A stretch of DNA of 64,000 bases. Origin: Treponema sp. (GTDB taxonomy: Bacteria; Spirochaetota; Spirochaetia; Treponematales; Treponemataceae). This document shows positions 16,749 to 25,630 of this stretch, in pieces. The first letter of the stretch is position 1. The number at the start of each line of letters is the position of its first letter. The notes under the pieces are model-generated. The model did no database searches. It was not told the DNA's origin and saw only the letters and a program-made list of their open reading frames with translations. Location: assembly GCA_024402635.1 (NCBI GenBank), contig JAKSTJ010000001.1:1-64000 (forward strand), read 5' to 3'. The position numbers and the translations under genes are program-made.

Positions 16749-18594
16749 TTGTCATATTCTCCGTTACTGGTGTTCCTGGTTCTGGAGTCTGACTTGTTAC
16801 CCAACCACTTCCGTTAATGTTTAATTTTACATTCTGCTGATCAAGTAATGGAAGCAGTTCTCTTTTTGAACGTCCAGTAAAATCTGGCAACTCTGAACCA
16901 ATTGTAATCTGTGTTTTTGTTGGAATTGTAATTTTACCATTATGAGCAACAGAAGAGGCACTGCCACGACTCATACCCATATGGTCAATAATTACAGAAG
17001 CTGTTTCTCCAATTACAGGGGCTACAATTCGTCCTGCATAAGTTTCACCTTTTGCTTTTTCAACAACAATGTAAAGAATAATCTGAGGGTCATCTATTGG
17101 GAAAATAGAAATACAGTTTGAAAGGAAGTCTGTATCACTGTAACCGCCGTTAATTTTATCGGCCATTTGCGCAGTACCAGTTTTTACACCAAGTTTAACA
17201 TCACCAATATTTGCTCGGGAACCAGTACCTGTTGTTGCAGTTGTTTCCATACAACTTAAAATAAAATCTGCGGTTTCAGGTTTTAATACCCGTTCTTTGT
17301 ATTCTGGAGTGTGTTCGTAAACTACAACACCATCTCTGTCGGTAATTTTATTAATAACAGAAAGTTTTACTGGAATACCTCTGTTTGCAATTGCAGTTGC
17401 AGCCTGAACCATCTGAAGAGCAGAAACACTTATTTCCTGTCCGATTGCAATTGTTGGTTTAGAGCGGGCAGACCAGCTTCTATTGTCAGGATTTTTTACA
17501 AAACCTGTAGTTTCTCCAGATAATTCAATTCCGGTTTTTTCTCCAAATCCCAATAATCTGATTCTGTCAATAAAATCCTGATCTTTCATTCGGTCACTAA
17601 TCTGGCCTAAAACATCATTACAAGAATATTTTAAAGCTTCTCGTGGTGTACAATAGCCATGGTGATCAAGACATTTAATTCGAACAACTTCTCCACTGGC
17701 AAGTCGTTTTTCGTAAGCTCCATCACAAAGGAAACTGTCTGTAGGAGAAATACCTTTTGAATCATAAGCTAATGCAACTGTAAAAATCTTAAATACAGAA
17801 CCTGGTTCGTAAGCATTTATTGCAGGTCTGTTAATTTTTGATTCTGCAGGAGCAGTTCCATATTCATTTAAATCAGCAGCAGGAAGACTTATATATGAAA
17901 GAATTTCACCGGTTTTACAATCTGCTGCAAGAATCATCATGCTTTCTGCCTGAGTTGTTTCCATTGATTTGTAAGCAATTTGTTCCAGCTTGTACTGAAG
18001 GTTTGCATCTATTGTTAAATAAACGTTTTTACCTTGTTCCTGTTTTTCAGCATCAAGATTTATTTCTGGCAAAAGAACACTTTGTTGTGAAAACTCAATT
18101 CCTGCAAGACCTTTTCCTTCGTCTCCCATGTAACCAATTAACTGAGAGGCAAGGGCATAATTTGGATAAATTCGGCCAGGAATTTTTTCAAAATTGATAT
18201 TTGCGATTTTATAGTCATCTGCAACACTTCTGATTAAATCAGCTTCATCTGCAGTACTTTTCTTTTTAAGAATTATGTATTCTCTTTTTTTATCAATTTT
18301 TTCAAATAATTCTTCGTATGACATATCCAGTACAGGAGCAAGGGCTGTACTGAATAATTCTTTGTCTTTAATATCTTTTGTATTAATACCAATTCTGTAG
18401 AATGTTGTTTGAACTGCCAGAGGAAAACCTGAACGGTCTACAATAGAACCTCTTTCAATTTCAGGAGGATTTACAGTTTTATTAGCAACTGGCAATAATG
18501 AAAGTTGAAAATATGAAATCATAATTGCAACTATACAGCCACCAAAACATGTAAAAAAGAAAATTAACCACCCTTTTTTATAAAACTTATTCAT
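16729..18594 (-). CDS. Class B penicillin-binding protein (FtsI/PBP2-like) with PASTA domain
   Basis: A 621-residue peptidoglycan transpeptidase. It has an N-terminal membrane anchor (about 9-32), the pedestal motif RGSIVDRSG (about 49-57), and the three active-site motifs SVFK (Ser266/Lys269), SCN (324-326) and KTG (471-473). A PASTA domain follows (about 553-621; LPDFTGRSKRELLPLLDQQ, SQTPEPGTPV). The architecture fits FtsI/SpoVD-type septal enzymes. Its ATG overlaps the lepB TGA by one base, and the Maf-like gene overlaps its 3' end, so the three form one operon. It is not in a division/cell-wall cluster, so the septal assignment is inferred. Confidence 0.92.
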   Translation of the reverse strand: MNKFYKKGWLIFFFTCFGGCIVAIMISYFQLSLLPVANKTVNPPEIERGSIVDRSGFPLAVQTTFYRIGINTKDIKDKELFSTALAPVLDMSYEELFEKIDKKREYIILKKKSTADEADLIRSVADDYKIANINFEKIPGRIYPNYALASQLIGYMGDEGKGLAGIEFSQQSVLLPEINLDAEKQEQGKNVYLTIDANLQYKLEQIAYKSMETTQAESMMILAADCKTGEILSYISLPAADLNEYGTAPAESKINRPAINAYEPGSVFKIFTVALAYDSKGISPTDSFLCDGAYEKRLASGEVVRIKCLDHHGYCTPREALKYSCNDVLGQISDRMKDQDFIDRIRLLGFGEKTGIELSGETTGFVKNPDNRSWSARSKPTIAIGQEISVSALQMVQAATAIANRGIPVKLSVINKITDRDGVVVYEHTPEYKERVLKPETADFILSCMETTATTGTGSRANIGDVKLGVKTGTAQMADKINGGYSDTDFLSNCISIFPIDDPQIILYIVVEKAKGETYAGRIVAPVIGETASVIIDHMGMSRGSASSVAHNGKITIPTKTQITIGSELPDFTGRSKRELLPLLDQQNVKLNINGSGWVTSQTPEPGTPVTENMTIELYLE

Positions 18595-19130
18595 CAGTCT
18601 TTCCCCATGACTTTACCAGTTATATTTTTAATTGATACAAAACCGTAGTCTCGTGAATCAATAGATTGTTCTAAATTATCTCCGGCAACAAAAACAAAAC
18701 CTTCTGGAACTTCAGAATAATCTTTCAGCCATTGTGCCTGTTCTTTTGTAATCGGAAGACATTGTTCGTTAGCTTTTAGAAAGTATTTTAAACTATAATA
18801 GTTATCAGATAAAATTTCTAGAGAATCACCCTCTATAAATAAACATCGTTTAACCACAATTTTATTATTTCTAAGGAATATTACAATATCGTTACGTTCT
18901 GGTTTTTTCCATTGAATTATAAAATTCTGATAGTTAGGATTTATTATCCCATAAGCCATTTTATTTATACAGATAATTTCATTATCACTTAAGGTTGGGG
19001 TCATGGATTTTCCAGAAGTTCTGATGAAATCAAGCATAAAAAACTTTACAAGGCATCCGATTATTATTCCTGCTATTAATATAATGAGAAAAGTTCTGAA
19101 TGGCCGCAATTTTTTTTTAGAAGGCGTCAT
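18594..19130 (-). CDS. lepB: Signal peptidase I
   Basis: This membrane-anchored Ser/Lys protease removes signal peptides. The 178-residue protein has one N-terminal helix (about 12-33), the nucleophile motif SGKSMTPT (Ser42), the general base in VVKR (Lys94; 52 residues later, normal spacing) and the C-terminal box GDNLEQSIDSRDYG. The length fits small Gram-positive-like SipS types. A promoter TCGACA-17-TAGAAT lies upstream, leaving a leader of only about 6 nt and no ribosome-binding site. It shares a 52-bp divergent intergenic region with the M23 peptidase gene. Confidence 0.95.
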   Translation of the reverse strand: MTPSKKKLRPFRTFLIILIAGIIIGCLVKFFMLDFIRTSGKSMTPTLSDNEIICINKMAYGIINPNYQNFIIQWKKPERNDIVIFLRNNKIVVKRCLFIEGDSLEILSDNYYSLKYFLKANEQCLPITKEQAQWLKDYSEVPEGFVFVAGDNLEQSIDSRDYGFVSIKNITGKVMGKD

Positions 19131-19143
19131 TTTTTTATATTTT

Positions 19144-19172
19144 ATTCTAATATCGGTTTTTATTTGTGTCGA
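19144..19172 (-). promoter_or_regulatory. Promoter of lepB-PBP-Maf operon
   Basis: On the minus strand, TCGACA (19167-19172), a 17-nt spacer and TAGAAT (19144-19149). An alternative -10 TAAAAT (19139-19144) would make the mRNA fully leaderless. The site lies in the 52 bp between two divergent genes. Confidence 0.6.
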
Positions 19173-19182
19173 TAGAAATTAT

Positions 19183-20430
19183 ATGGAAATCATTAGTTAT
19201 ATTGGTAATCAGCCTAAAGCAAAAAACATTTTAAGAGTAGTTAAGAACAATTTAAGAACTGTAGAACTTCCTAAGAAAAATAAGAAAGTTCATATTAAAA
19301 AGGAAGTAACTTATAAAGTTAACTACAATACTGGTACAGCTGCATTTAGTGCAGGACACGTTCGAAGAGCAATAAACTTAAAAACTGTACTTGTTGCATG
19401 TGGAAAAGCATTAACAGTTTCCGGTCATATTATTGCTTCTTATTATAAACTCGTAATTCTTGCTGCAATTGTATTTACAATTTGTATTGTTGCAGGAACA
19501 AAAATTTCTGCTAAAACTGCTTATACAATCAGCCATACAGGACCTTTAGCTTTGAATGAATCAGATGCTCTTGATGAAGCTAGTCTTGATGAATTAATGG
19601 CTCAATTTGCTAATGATAACTATAGTTCTTTTGATGAAGACGGATTTCTTCTTGATTTTGATGTTGAATCTATGCCTGCAGTTCTTTTTGCAGATCCAGT
19701 TGTATACAAAAAATATAAGGTTCAGTCTGGTGATACAATTGATAGAATTGCAAGAAAATTTGGTTTAAAAAATATTTCTACATTAATTTCTGTTAATGAT
19801 ATTAAAAATGTAAGACAGCTTCAGGAAGGAAAATCAATTAAAGTTCCTTCAATGGATGGTATTATTTATACAGTTCAGCCTGGAGATTCTATTAAGAAAA
19901 TTACAGATAAATACAGTGTAAAACTTGAAACATTCCTTGATGTAAATGAACTTACAAGTGAAACTCTTTCTGCAGGTCAGGAATTGTTTATTCCAGGTGC
20001 TTCTCTTGATAAAGAAGTCTTACGTAACGCTATGGGGGAATTGTGGCAGCTTCCACTTAAGGCTTCTTTCAGATGGACATCTCCTTATGGAAAACGTATT
20101 GACCCAATTAAGGGAACTCCATCAAATCATACAGGAACTGATATGGCTTGCCCTACAGGAACTCCAATTTATGCTTCAAGAAGTGGAACTGTATCATTTA
20201 CAGGAACTTCAAATGTTTGGGGTAATTATGTAATTATTAATCACTCAAATGGTTATCAGACATTGTACGCTCATATGTCAAAAATTATTGCAAGAAAAGG
20301 ACAGGCTGTTGATCAGACAACAAAAATTGGTCTTGTTGGAAATACAGGTTATTCAACTGGTCCTCATTTGCACTTTACTGTATATAAGAACGGAAAATTG
20401 GTAGATCCAATGTCAGTTCTTAAAAAATAG
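19183..20430 (+). CDS. LysM/M23 peptidase, membrane-anchored cell-wall hydrolase
   Basis: A 415-residue protein with a basic cytoplasmic N-terminal region, one transmembrane helix (about 88-105), two LysM peptidoglycan-binding repeats (about 177-222 and 228-272; YKVQSGDTIDRIARKFG, YTVQPGDSIKKI) and an M23 domain (about 295-412). The zinc ligands are present: His316/Asp320 in NHTGTDMA and His395/His397 in GPHLHF, so it should be an active LytM-type endopeptidase. ATG 19183 is chosen because upstream in-frame starts lie antisense inside lepB; the ribosome-binding site is weak. It leads a short operon with a zinc-ribbon protein and a deacetylase-like protein. Confidence 0.92.
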   Translation: MEIISYIGNQPKAKNILRVVKNNLRTVELPKKNKKVHIKKEVTYKVNYNTGTAAFSAGHVRRAINLKTVLVACGKALTVSGHIIASYYKLVILAAIVFTICIVAGTKISAKTAYTISHTGPLALNESDALDEASLDELMAQFANDNYSSFDEDGFLLDFDVESMPAVLFADPVVYKKYKVQSGDTIDRIARKFGLKNISTLISVNDIKNVRQLQEGKSIKVPSMDGIIYTVQPGDSIKKITDKYSVKLETFLDVNELTSETLSAGQELFIPGASLDKEVLRNAMGELWQLPLKASFRWTSPYGKRIDPIKGTPSNHTGTDMACPTGTPIYASRSGTVSFTGTSNVWGNYVIINHSNGYQTLYAHMSKIIARKGQAVDQTTKIGLVGNTGYSTGPHLHFTVYKNGKLVDPMSVLKK

Positions 20431-20438
20431 GATATAAT

Positions 20439-20672
20439 ATGTGTATATGTAATGGATGTGGCAGGGAAATACAGAAAGAATTTTTGTATTGTCCCTGGTG
20501 CGGAAATTCCAGAGTGTCCCATGAAGAAGACTCTCTGGATATTTTGTTTAACAGATACGAAACTCTTCAGAAAATTTCCAGAAAAAAACAATTGCAGCAG
20601 ATGCAGTTACAATTAAATGAACTGGAAGAAGAGCTGGCAGTATTTGCATTAAGTGCGGAGATGGCTAAATGA
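20439..20672 (+). CDS. Small zinc-ribbon protein
   Basis: A 77-residue protein. Cys4-Cys7 and Cys18-Cys21 (CNGCG, CPWCG) form a treble-clef/zinc-ribbon, followed by an amphipathic, coiled-coil-like helix (about 45-70; Gln/Leu/Glu-rich). The function is unknown. It sits 8 nt after the M23 gene with AGGA as ribosome-binding site, and its stop overlaps the next ATG by 4 nt, so it belongs to that operon. Confidence 0.8.
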   Translation: MCICNGCGREIQKEFLYCPWCGNSRVSHEEDSLDILFNRYETLQKISRKKQLQQMQLQLNELEEELAVFALSAEMAK

Positions 20673-22855
20673 AAAGATTTATAGTTTTATTTCTGATGTG
20701 TTCTTTGTTTACAGTTCAGGCATTTGGAAAGATTTCTTTTGGAGTTTCAGATTTAAACTCTCAGGATGAAGTTCTTTTTACTGTCAAACAGGATATGGCA
20801 GGAATAAATCCATATAAATCTCTTTTTTATTCAAAAATTGTAAACGGACAAAGTTCCGGTTCTCCTTCTCTTTTAACCTGTTATCCAGAACAGATGGAAT
20901 TACTGGAAAATAAAACAGTTCTTCAGATTCGAAACAGATATGGTTCTGGACGTTACTATTCAAATTCAGGCACTTACAAGTGTATGGAATCCTGTTCAGA
21001 AATTCCTTTGAATTCTCTTCCTGTTACTCAATACGAAGTTAGTCCTGACGGAAAATATTTCTGTTATATAGATAAATCATCTTTAGGTTTTGGAAATCTT
21101 GTTTTGCAAGACGTTTCAACTGGAAAAACTTCAATTCTTTGGGATAAAGCCCGTCAAAGTTATGATTCAGTACCTGTAAAATGGGCTCCAGACAGTGCAG
21201 TTTTAATTTATGAAAAAGAAAATAATCTGTATTTTTGTAAACCAGAAGCTGTTTTACGGGGCATTGAAATGGATGAAAAATATCGTTCAATTGGCCGTGG
21301 AACTATTAATAGCATAAACTGGGTTTCTCCAAAATATATGATATATATGGATGATTATCAGGTTTATCAGATTAATTCAAAAGAACTGTATACTTTAGGT
21401 TTGTATTCTGGAATTTTAAGTCAGGGAAAAGTAATAGGTCGTCTTCCTTTTCAGTTTGATTCTTTAGCTGACAAATTCAGTGTAAATCCAAATCTTACAG
21501 GAATTGTTCTTGTAAAAAATCAGAGACTTTTTTCATATTTGCTGTTTCCTCAGGAAAATAATAAATTTATGGATGTAATTTATTCCAGACCTTATTTAGA
21601 TTCATTTGCTTCTTTAGTTGAATCTTATATTTTCTGGGATTCAAAAGATAATCCTGTTTTATGGTTACAGCAGCTTCCATACGAAAATTGTATTGAAAAA
21701 GCTTCAGTTTATCTTTTATCGGATCGGGCAGATTGTGTTCTGGAAACAAAAGATTCTGGAAAACCTTTTATTTCTCCTGATGGAAAGAAAGTTGCTTTTT
21801 ATGAAAATTCAGCTCTATATGTGTATGATTTAACTAACTGGCAGGAACTTGGAGTTCTTGAAGATGATAAAATTGTTTCTGTTATCTGGGAAAATGATTC
21901 AGTTTTATATGCTGGCGGTGAAAAAACTGTACGCCGATGGAATCTGAATAAAAACTCTATTGAAATTGTAGCACTTTCATCTGCCGAAGCAGGGTATTGG
22001 GATAAAGACAGCAATTCTGTTATTGCCCAGCTTGATGAAGAAGTTTTCTATATATATAACAAAGAAAAAACAACCTGGACTAAAGTTAATGTTACAAAAC
22101 CTGAAGGAAATCTGCAAAATGAAAATTTCAGAGTTTTCTGCGGTCCGGCACAGAACTCAAAATTTGAAAATGGTCTTTTTATCAGAAGTTTGAAACGTTC
22201 TGCAGTTACAAAACCAATGTACAAAGCCTGCAATGAAAAATCTTCTTCTTCAAAAAAGGTAGCATTAATATTTGATGCTTATGATAACGGAGACGGCATT
22301 TCAAAAATTCTTTCAACTTTGAAAAAATATAATGTACCTGGAACATTTTTTGTAAATGGAGAATTTATCCGTAGAAATCCTTTGGAGACAAAACAAATTG
22401 CTTCTGCAGGATATTCGGTTGGATCAATGTTCTTTTCTCAGACAGATTTAGTTAATAACAGTTTTATTGTGGATGAAGATTTTATCAGAAGAGGACTTGC
22501 AAGAAATGAAGATGAATATTATGCCTGTACAAAAAAAGAATTAGGATTATTCTGGCATGCACCATATTTTTCTGTTTCTCCAAAAATCATTAAATATGGT
22601 CAGAATGCCGGTTATGATTATGTTCCTTCGCTTCATGATATTAATGATTCAATTTATCTTGATAAAAATGTTTCTCCAGAACTTATTATTCAAAAATATT
22701 GTGATTCTTTAAGAAAAACTTCTGGAGGAATTGTTCCTATAGCGGCCGGTTTTTCTCAGGGCCAAAGAACAGATCCTTTATACAATCATCTTGATTTATT
22801 AATCTGCACTCTTGTTGATGCTGGATACGAATTTGTAACAGTAGATAATTTATAA
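20669..22855 (+). CDS. Secreted beta-propeller protein with degenerate polysaccharide deacetylase (NodB) domain
   Basis: The 728-residue protein has a signal peptide (about 1-20). Residues ~25-500 hold repeated WD/TolB-like strands (for example ISPDGKKVAFYENSALYVYD). A NodB-fold domain follows (about 530-728; KVALIFDAYDNG, GTFFVNGEFIRRNP, HAPYF). The usual metal-binding signature is eroded: the TFDDG motif reads FDAYDNG, and the H-S/T-xx-H motif is replaced by GSMFFSQTD, without either histidine. Deacetylase activity is therefore doubtful. It may bind glycan or peptidoglycan, fitting the upstream M23 hydrolase gene. Confidence 0.8.
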   Translation: MKRFIVLFLMCSLFTVQAFGKISFGVSDLNSQDEVLFTVKQDMAGINPYKSLFYSKIVNGQSSGSPSLLTCYPEQMELLENKTVLQIRNRYGSGRYYSNSGTYKCMESCSEIPLNSLPVTQYEVSPDGKYFCYIDKSSLGFGNLVLQDVSTGKTSILWDKARQSYDSVPVKWAPDSAVLIYEKENNLYFCKPEAVLRGIEMDEKYRSIGRGTINSINWVSPKYMIYMDDYQVYQINSKELYTLGLYSGILSQGKVIGRLPFQFDSLADKFSVNPNLTGIVLVKNQRLFSYLLFPQENNKFMDVIYSRPYLDSFASLVESYIFWDSKDNPVLWLQQLPYENCIEKASVYLLSDRADCVLETKDSGKPFISPDGKKVAFYENSALYVYDLTNWQELGVLEDDKIVSVIWENDSVLYAGGEKTVRRWNLNKNSIEIVALSSAEAGYWDKDSNSVIAQLDEEVFYIYNKEKTTWTKVNVTKPEGNLQNENFRVFCGPAQNSKFENGLFIRSLKRSAVTKPMYKACNEKSSSSKKVALIFDAYDNGDGISKILSTLKKYNVPGTFFVNGEFIRRNPLETKQIASAGYSVGSMFFSQTDLVNNSFIVDEDFIRRGLARNEDEYYACTKKELGLFWHAPYFSVSPKIIKYGQNAGYDYVPSLHDINDSIYLDKNVSPELIIQKYCDSLRKTSGGIVPIAAGFSQGQRTDPLYNHLDLLICTLVDAGYEFVTVDNL

Positions 22856-22863
22856 AAAAAAAA

Positions 22864-22880
22864 TATAACAATTTGTTATA
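22864..22880. promoter_or_regulatory. 17-bp perfect palindrome upstream of a barrel-protein gene
   Basis: TATAACAA-T-TTGTTATA is a perfect dyad directly after the deacetylase-like gene and 76 bp before the next start. Its right half contains TTGTTA, a possible -35, with TAATAA 18 nt further on. It could be an operator; it lacks a T run on the plus strand, so a terminator role is unlikely. Confidence 0.45.
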
Positions 22881-22956
22881 AAAATCTTGTATTTTTTAAT
22901 AATAATGTTTATCTTAATAGTATAAATAATTTACAAAAACTATTGAGGTATAAAAA

Positions 22957-23625
22957 ATGAAAAAATTATTATCAGCTGTAATGTCGGTTTTACTTTTTGC
23001 TGGTTCTGCATTTGCATTAAATTTTAGTGCAGATGGAAACTTTACAATTCCAATGAATGCCTGGTATGACACTTGGGAAGTTTCTAATGTTATAAAAACA
23101 ACAACAAAAAATCTTGATTATGGTTTTGGTTTTGATGCAGGCGGACAGGCTATGCTTACAAATCAGTTTGGTGCCAGAGTTGCTTTTGGTTTCTCATGGC
23201 CACAGGGAGATAATTGGACTAATAATACAACAAATTCATTTACAAATAGTACAACAACAACTAGTGGTACAACAAAATATAATTCTGATAATACATCTTT
23301 ATTTGCAATCAATTTATTTGTAGGACCTGTAATTAACATTAAAAATACAAAAAAATATGTTATTTATGTAAATCCAGGTTTTTATATGCAGACACGTATT
23401 AAAACTGTAACACAAAGTGATAATTCAAAAACTACAACTTCTACATCTGATTTTGGTTTAGGTGCTGAAATTGATGCCAGATATGACATTACAAGAAAAT
23501 GTTATGTTCGTGCATCTTGTCCTTTAATCTGGACATTCTCTTCAAAAGATAACTCAAGTGGTAGTACACACGATGTTCAGAAATTTAGTTTTGCACCTCA
23601 TTTTGGTGTAGGTTATAAATTCTAA
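22957..23625 (+). CDS. Small outer-membrane beta-barrel protein
   Basis: A 222-residue protein with a clear signal peptide (MKKLLSAVMSVLLFAGSAFA). The mature part alternates short beta strands with a Thr/Asn/Ser-rich loop (about 90-112) and ends in ..FGVGYKF, a terminal aromatic typical of barrel proteins. It is similar in size and style to 27231-27839 and 62907-63560. No catalytic motif. The ribosome-binding site is TGAGG. Function unknown; possibly porin-like or structural. Confidence 0.75.
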   Translation: MKKLLSAVMSVLLFAGSAFALNFSADGNFTIPMNAWYDTWEVSNVIKTTTKNLDYGFGFDAGGQAMLTNQFGARVAFGFSWPQGDNWTNNTTNSFTNSTTTTSGTTKYNSDNTSLFAINLFVGPVINIKNTKKYVIYVNPGFYMQTRIKTVTQSDNSKTTTSTSDFGLGAEIDARYDITRKCYVRASCPLIWTFSSKDNSSGSTHDVQKFSFAPHFGVGYKF

Positions 23626-23656
23626 AAAATTATACTAAAAAATAGACCGTTTATAA

Positions 23657-23694
23657 AAAATGTAATCTCTTGTTCAGGGGTTACATTTTTTTTT
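23657..23694 (+). terminator. Intrinsic terminator
   Basis: The stem AAATGTAA / TTACATTT with a 15-nt GGGG-containing loop region is followed by nine T. It ends the unit of the barrel-protein gene. Confidence 0.8.
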
Positions 23695-23720
23695 GTATAT
23701 GATATTGTGATAATTATATT
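23693..23720 (+). promoter_or_regulatory. Promoter of the discoidin-like lipoprotein operon
   Basis: TTGTAT (23693-23698), a 16-nt spacer and TATATT (23715-23720), 22 nt before the GTG start, immediately after the preceding terminator. Confidence 0.5.
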
Positions 23721-23742
23721 ATTCACTTATTGGAGATTTATT

Positions 23743-24774
23743 GTGAAGAAAGTTTTAATTTATTTATTAAGCACATGTCTTATTTTTTCTCTTTTATCAT
23801 GTGGTGAAGATAAAAAACAGAAAGAAGTTGTTGAAGAAGATACAGGTAAATGGTTCATGGCTCAGACAGATTTTGCTCCTGTTGCAAATGTTTCTGCTAC
23901 TAGTGAATTAGTAGAAGCTCAGTTTGCAGGTAATTATCTTTATCCTCCTGTAAATATTGTTGATGGGGATTTAGATTCAACCTGGTGTGAAGCCGATGAA
24001 AATGGCAGTGGAATTGGAGAAGCAATTACAATTGAATTTTCAGAACCAGTTAGTTTTGATGAAATTCAGGTGGTAAATGGTTTTGCAAGCACTGCTCATC
24101 CTGATTATTACAAAAAAAATAATCGTGTAAAGAAAATTCAGTTAACACAGATTGCCGGAGAACATTTCCAAACTAAGGCTTATACTCTCGCCGACGATAC
24201 TCCAGACTGGCAGTCAATCAATTTTGAATTAACTCAGACAGCTCAATTTGTAGAAATCAAACTTCTTGAAATCTATCCTGGTGATAAATACGACGATACC
24301 TGTTTTGATGACATCAGATTCCTTTATCAGGGAAAAGTTATTCCATTTAAAGGTGTAGATTCCCTTAAAGATATGCAGGTTGAAAACTCAAAGGCAATGC
24401 TTAATTCAGACTTTGAACAGAAATTTGCTAACCTTACACTGGATTATAATTATGATGGATATGGTATCTGTCTTCGTCAGCCAGGAAAAGACTCAGGACT
24501 CTATCTTGAATGGAAAGGCGGCAAAGATTATGTTATTTATGATTGCTACATGCCTTCACAGGAAAAAAATAAAGTATACATCAATCAGTACTATGCTCAG
24601 TCTGCAAAATTAGGAAATTGCCGTCTTACAGTAACTCAGCGTATAGATTATGTAGAAGTTCAGACTGTTAAATTAGTTAAAATTGATGGTAATACTGTTA
24701 CAATCAATGGAATTTCTTATAAAGTAGTTCCTCCAAGTAAAGATTTACAGTTTGAAGATACTTACGAAAGGTAA
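23743..24774 (+). CDS. Lipoprotein with discoidin/NADase-type glycan-binding domain
   Basis: The 343-residue lipoprotein begins at GTG 23743, with GGAGA 7 nt upstream; a longer in-frame start would bury the signal peptide. The signal peptide ends in a lipobox LLSC. Residues ~40-190 form a discoidin-like/NADase-type glycan-binding domain (NIVDGDLDSTWCEADENG, ITIEFSEPVSFDEIQVVNGFA, FVEIKLLEIYPG). The C-terminal part is an unrecognised beta domain. It is probably on the outer surface or in the periplasm and binds carbohydrate. vanW follows 15 nt downstream. Confidence 0.82.
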   Translation: MKKVLIYLLSTCLIFSLLSCGEDKKQKEVVEEDTGKWFMAQTDFAPVANVSATSELVEAQFAGNYLYPPVNIVDGDLDSTWCEADENGSGIGEAITIEFSEPVSFDEIQVVNGFASTAHPDYYKKNNRVKKIQLTQIAGEHFQTKAYTLADDTPDWQSINFELTQTAQFVEIKLLEIYPGDKYDDTCFDDIRFLYQGKVIPFKGVDSLKDMQVENSKAMLNSDFEQKFANLTLDYNYDGYGICLRQPGKDSGLYLEWKGGKDYVIYDCYMPSQEKNKVYINQYYAQSAKLGNCRLTVTQRIDYVEVQTVKLVKIDGNTVTINGISYKVVPPSKDLQFEDTYER

Positions 24775-24789
24775 GAGAAGATTTCTGGG

Positions 24790-25629
24790 ATGGAAAAATA
24801 CATTCCTCAAAAAAAGCGAAGTAAATTAAGAGTATGGTGTGGAAGCATCTGCTATTGTTTACTTCGTTATTTTTTATGGGCAAGATACAATTCAAAATTT
24901 GCAAAAAATTCTCAAAAAAAAATTGATTTAGATTCCCTGAAAAAACAGTTTCCTTTTGTTGCCTTTTACGCTTCATCTCCTTTATACAGAAATTTATCTG
25001 AAGCAGATAAAGAAATGCAAAACGGAAAGGTTTCCAATTTATTAATTGCTTATAAAAAGGTTAGTGGAATCATTCTTAAACCTGGACAGATATTTTCTTA
25101 CTGGAAGCTTATTGGTCAGACTTCTGGAATCAAAGGTTACAAAAAAGGAATGATGCTGGTAAATGGAAAACCTGTTCCTAAAACTGGTGGTGGACTTTGT
25201 GCTCTTTCAAATCTTATTTACTGGCTGACTTTGCATTCAAATCTTACGGTTATAGAAAGATGGCGTCATAGTTATGATGTATTTCCTGATTCAAATAGAA
25301 CCAGACCTTTTGGCAGTGGCGCTACATGTGTTTATAATTACAGAGATTTAATGATTTTGAATAATACAAATCAGCCTTATGTGTTGTTAATTTGGATTGA
25401 ACAAAATAAACTTTGTGGTGAATGGCGTACAAAATATCCGGTTGAAGATAAATATGAAGTTTTTCAAAAAGATCATTGGATTACTTGTGAAGTTGGAAAT
25501 GTTTATGTTCGTCATAACACAATTTACAGAAAACATTTTATAAATGACGATTATGTAGGAGAAGAGCAGGTTGCAGAAAATCATGCAAAAATGATGTACG
25601 AACCTTTGCTACCGGAGCAGCAGAATTAA
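24790..25629 (+). CDS. VanW family protein
   Basis: A 279-residue protein with the VanW core: GGGLCALSNLIYWLTLHSNL, ERWRHSYDVFPDSNRTRPFGSGATC and YNYRDLMILN. VanW was first seen in vancomycin-resistance clusters, but its biochemical role is unknown and most carriers are not resistance loci. It lacks a clear cleavable signal peptide; a hydrophobic stretch near residues 20-35 could be an anchor. No other van genes are present. It sits between a discoidin-like lipoprotein and a polytopic membrane protein. Confidence 0.88.
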   Translation: MEKYIPQKKRSKLRVWCGSICYCLLRYFLWARYNSKFAKNSQKKIDLDSLKKQFPFVAFYASSPLYRNLSEADKEMQNGKVSNLLIAYKKVSGIILKPGQIFSYWKLIGQTSGIKGYKKGMMLVNGKPVPKTGGGLCALSNLIYWLTLHSNLTVIERWRHSYDVFPDSNRTRPFGSGATCVYNYRDLMILNNTNQPYVLLIWIEQNKLCGEWRTKYPVEDKYEVFQKDHWITCEVGNVYVRHNTIYRKHFINDDYVGEEQVAENHAKMMYEPLLPEQQN

Positions 25630-25630
25630 A

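Noticed and set aside
19003-19182. A longer N terminus for the M23 peptidase
   Set aside because: It would overlap the start of the divergent lepB gene in antisense; the first start outside it is ATG 19183.
24790-25629. A vancomycin-resistance cluster
   Set aside because: Only vanW is present; vanHAX, vanY or vanRS-type neighbours are missing, and VanW proteins are common outside resistance loci.
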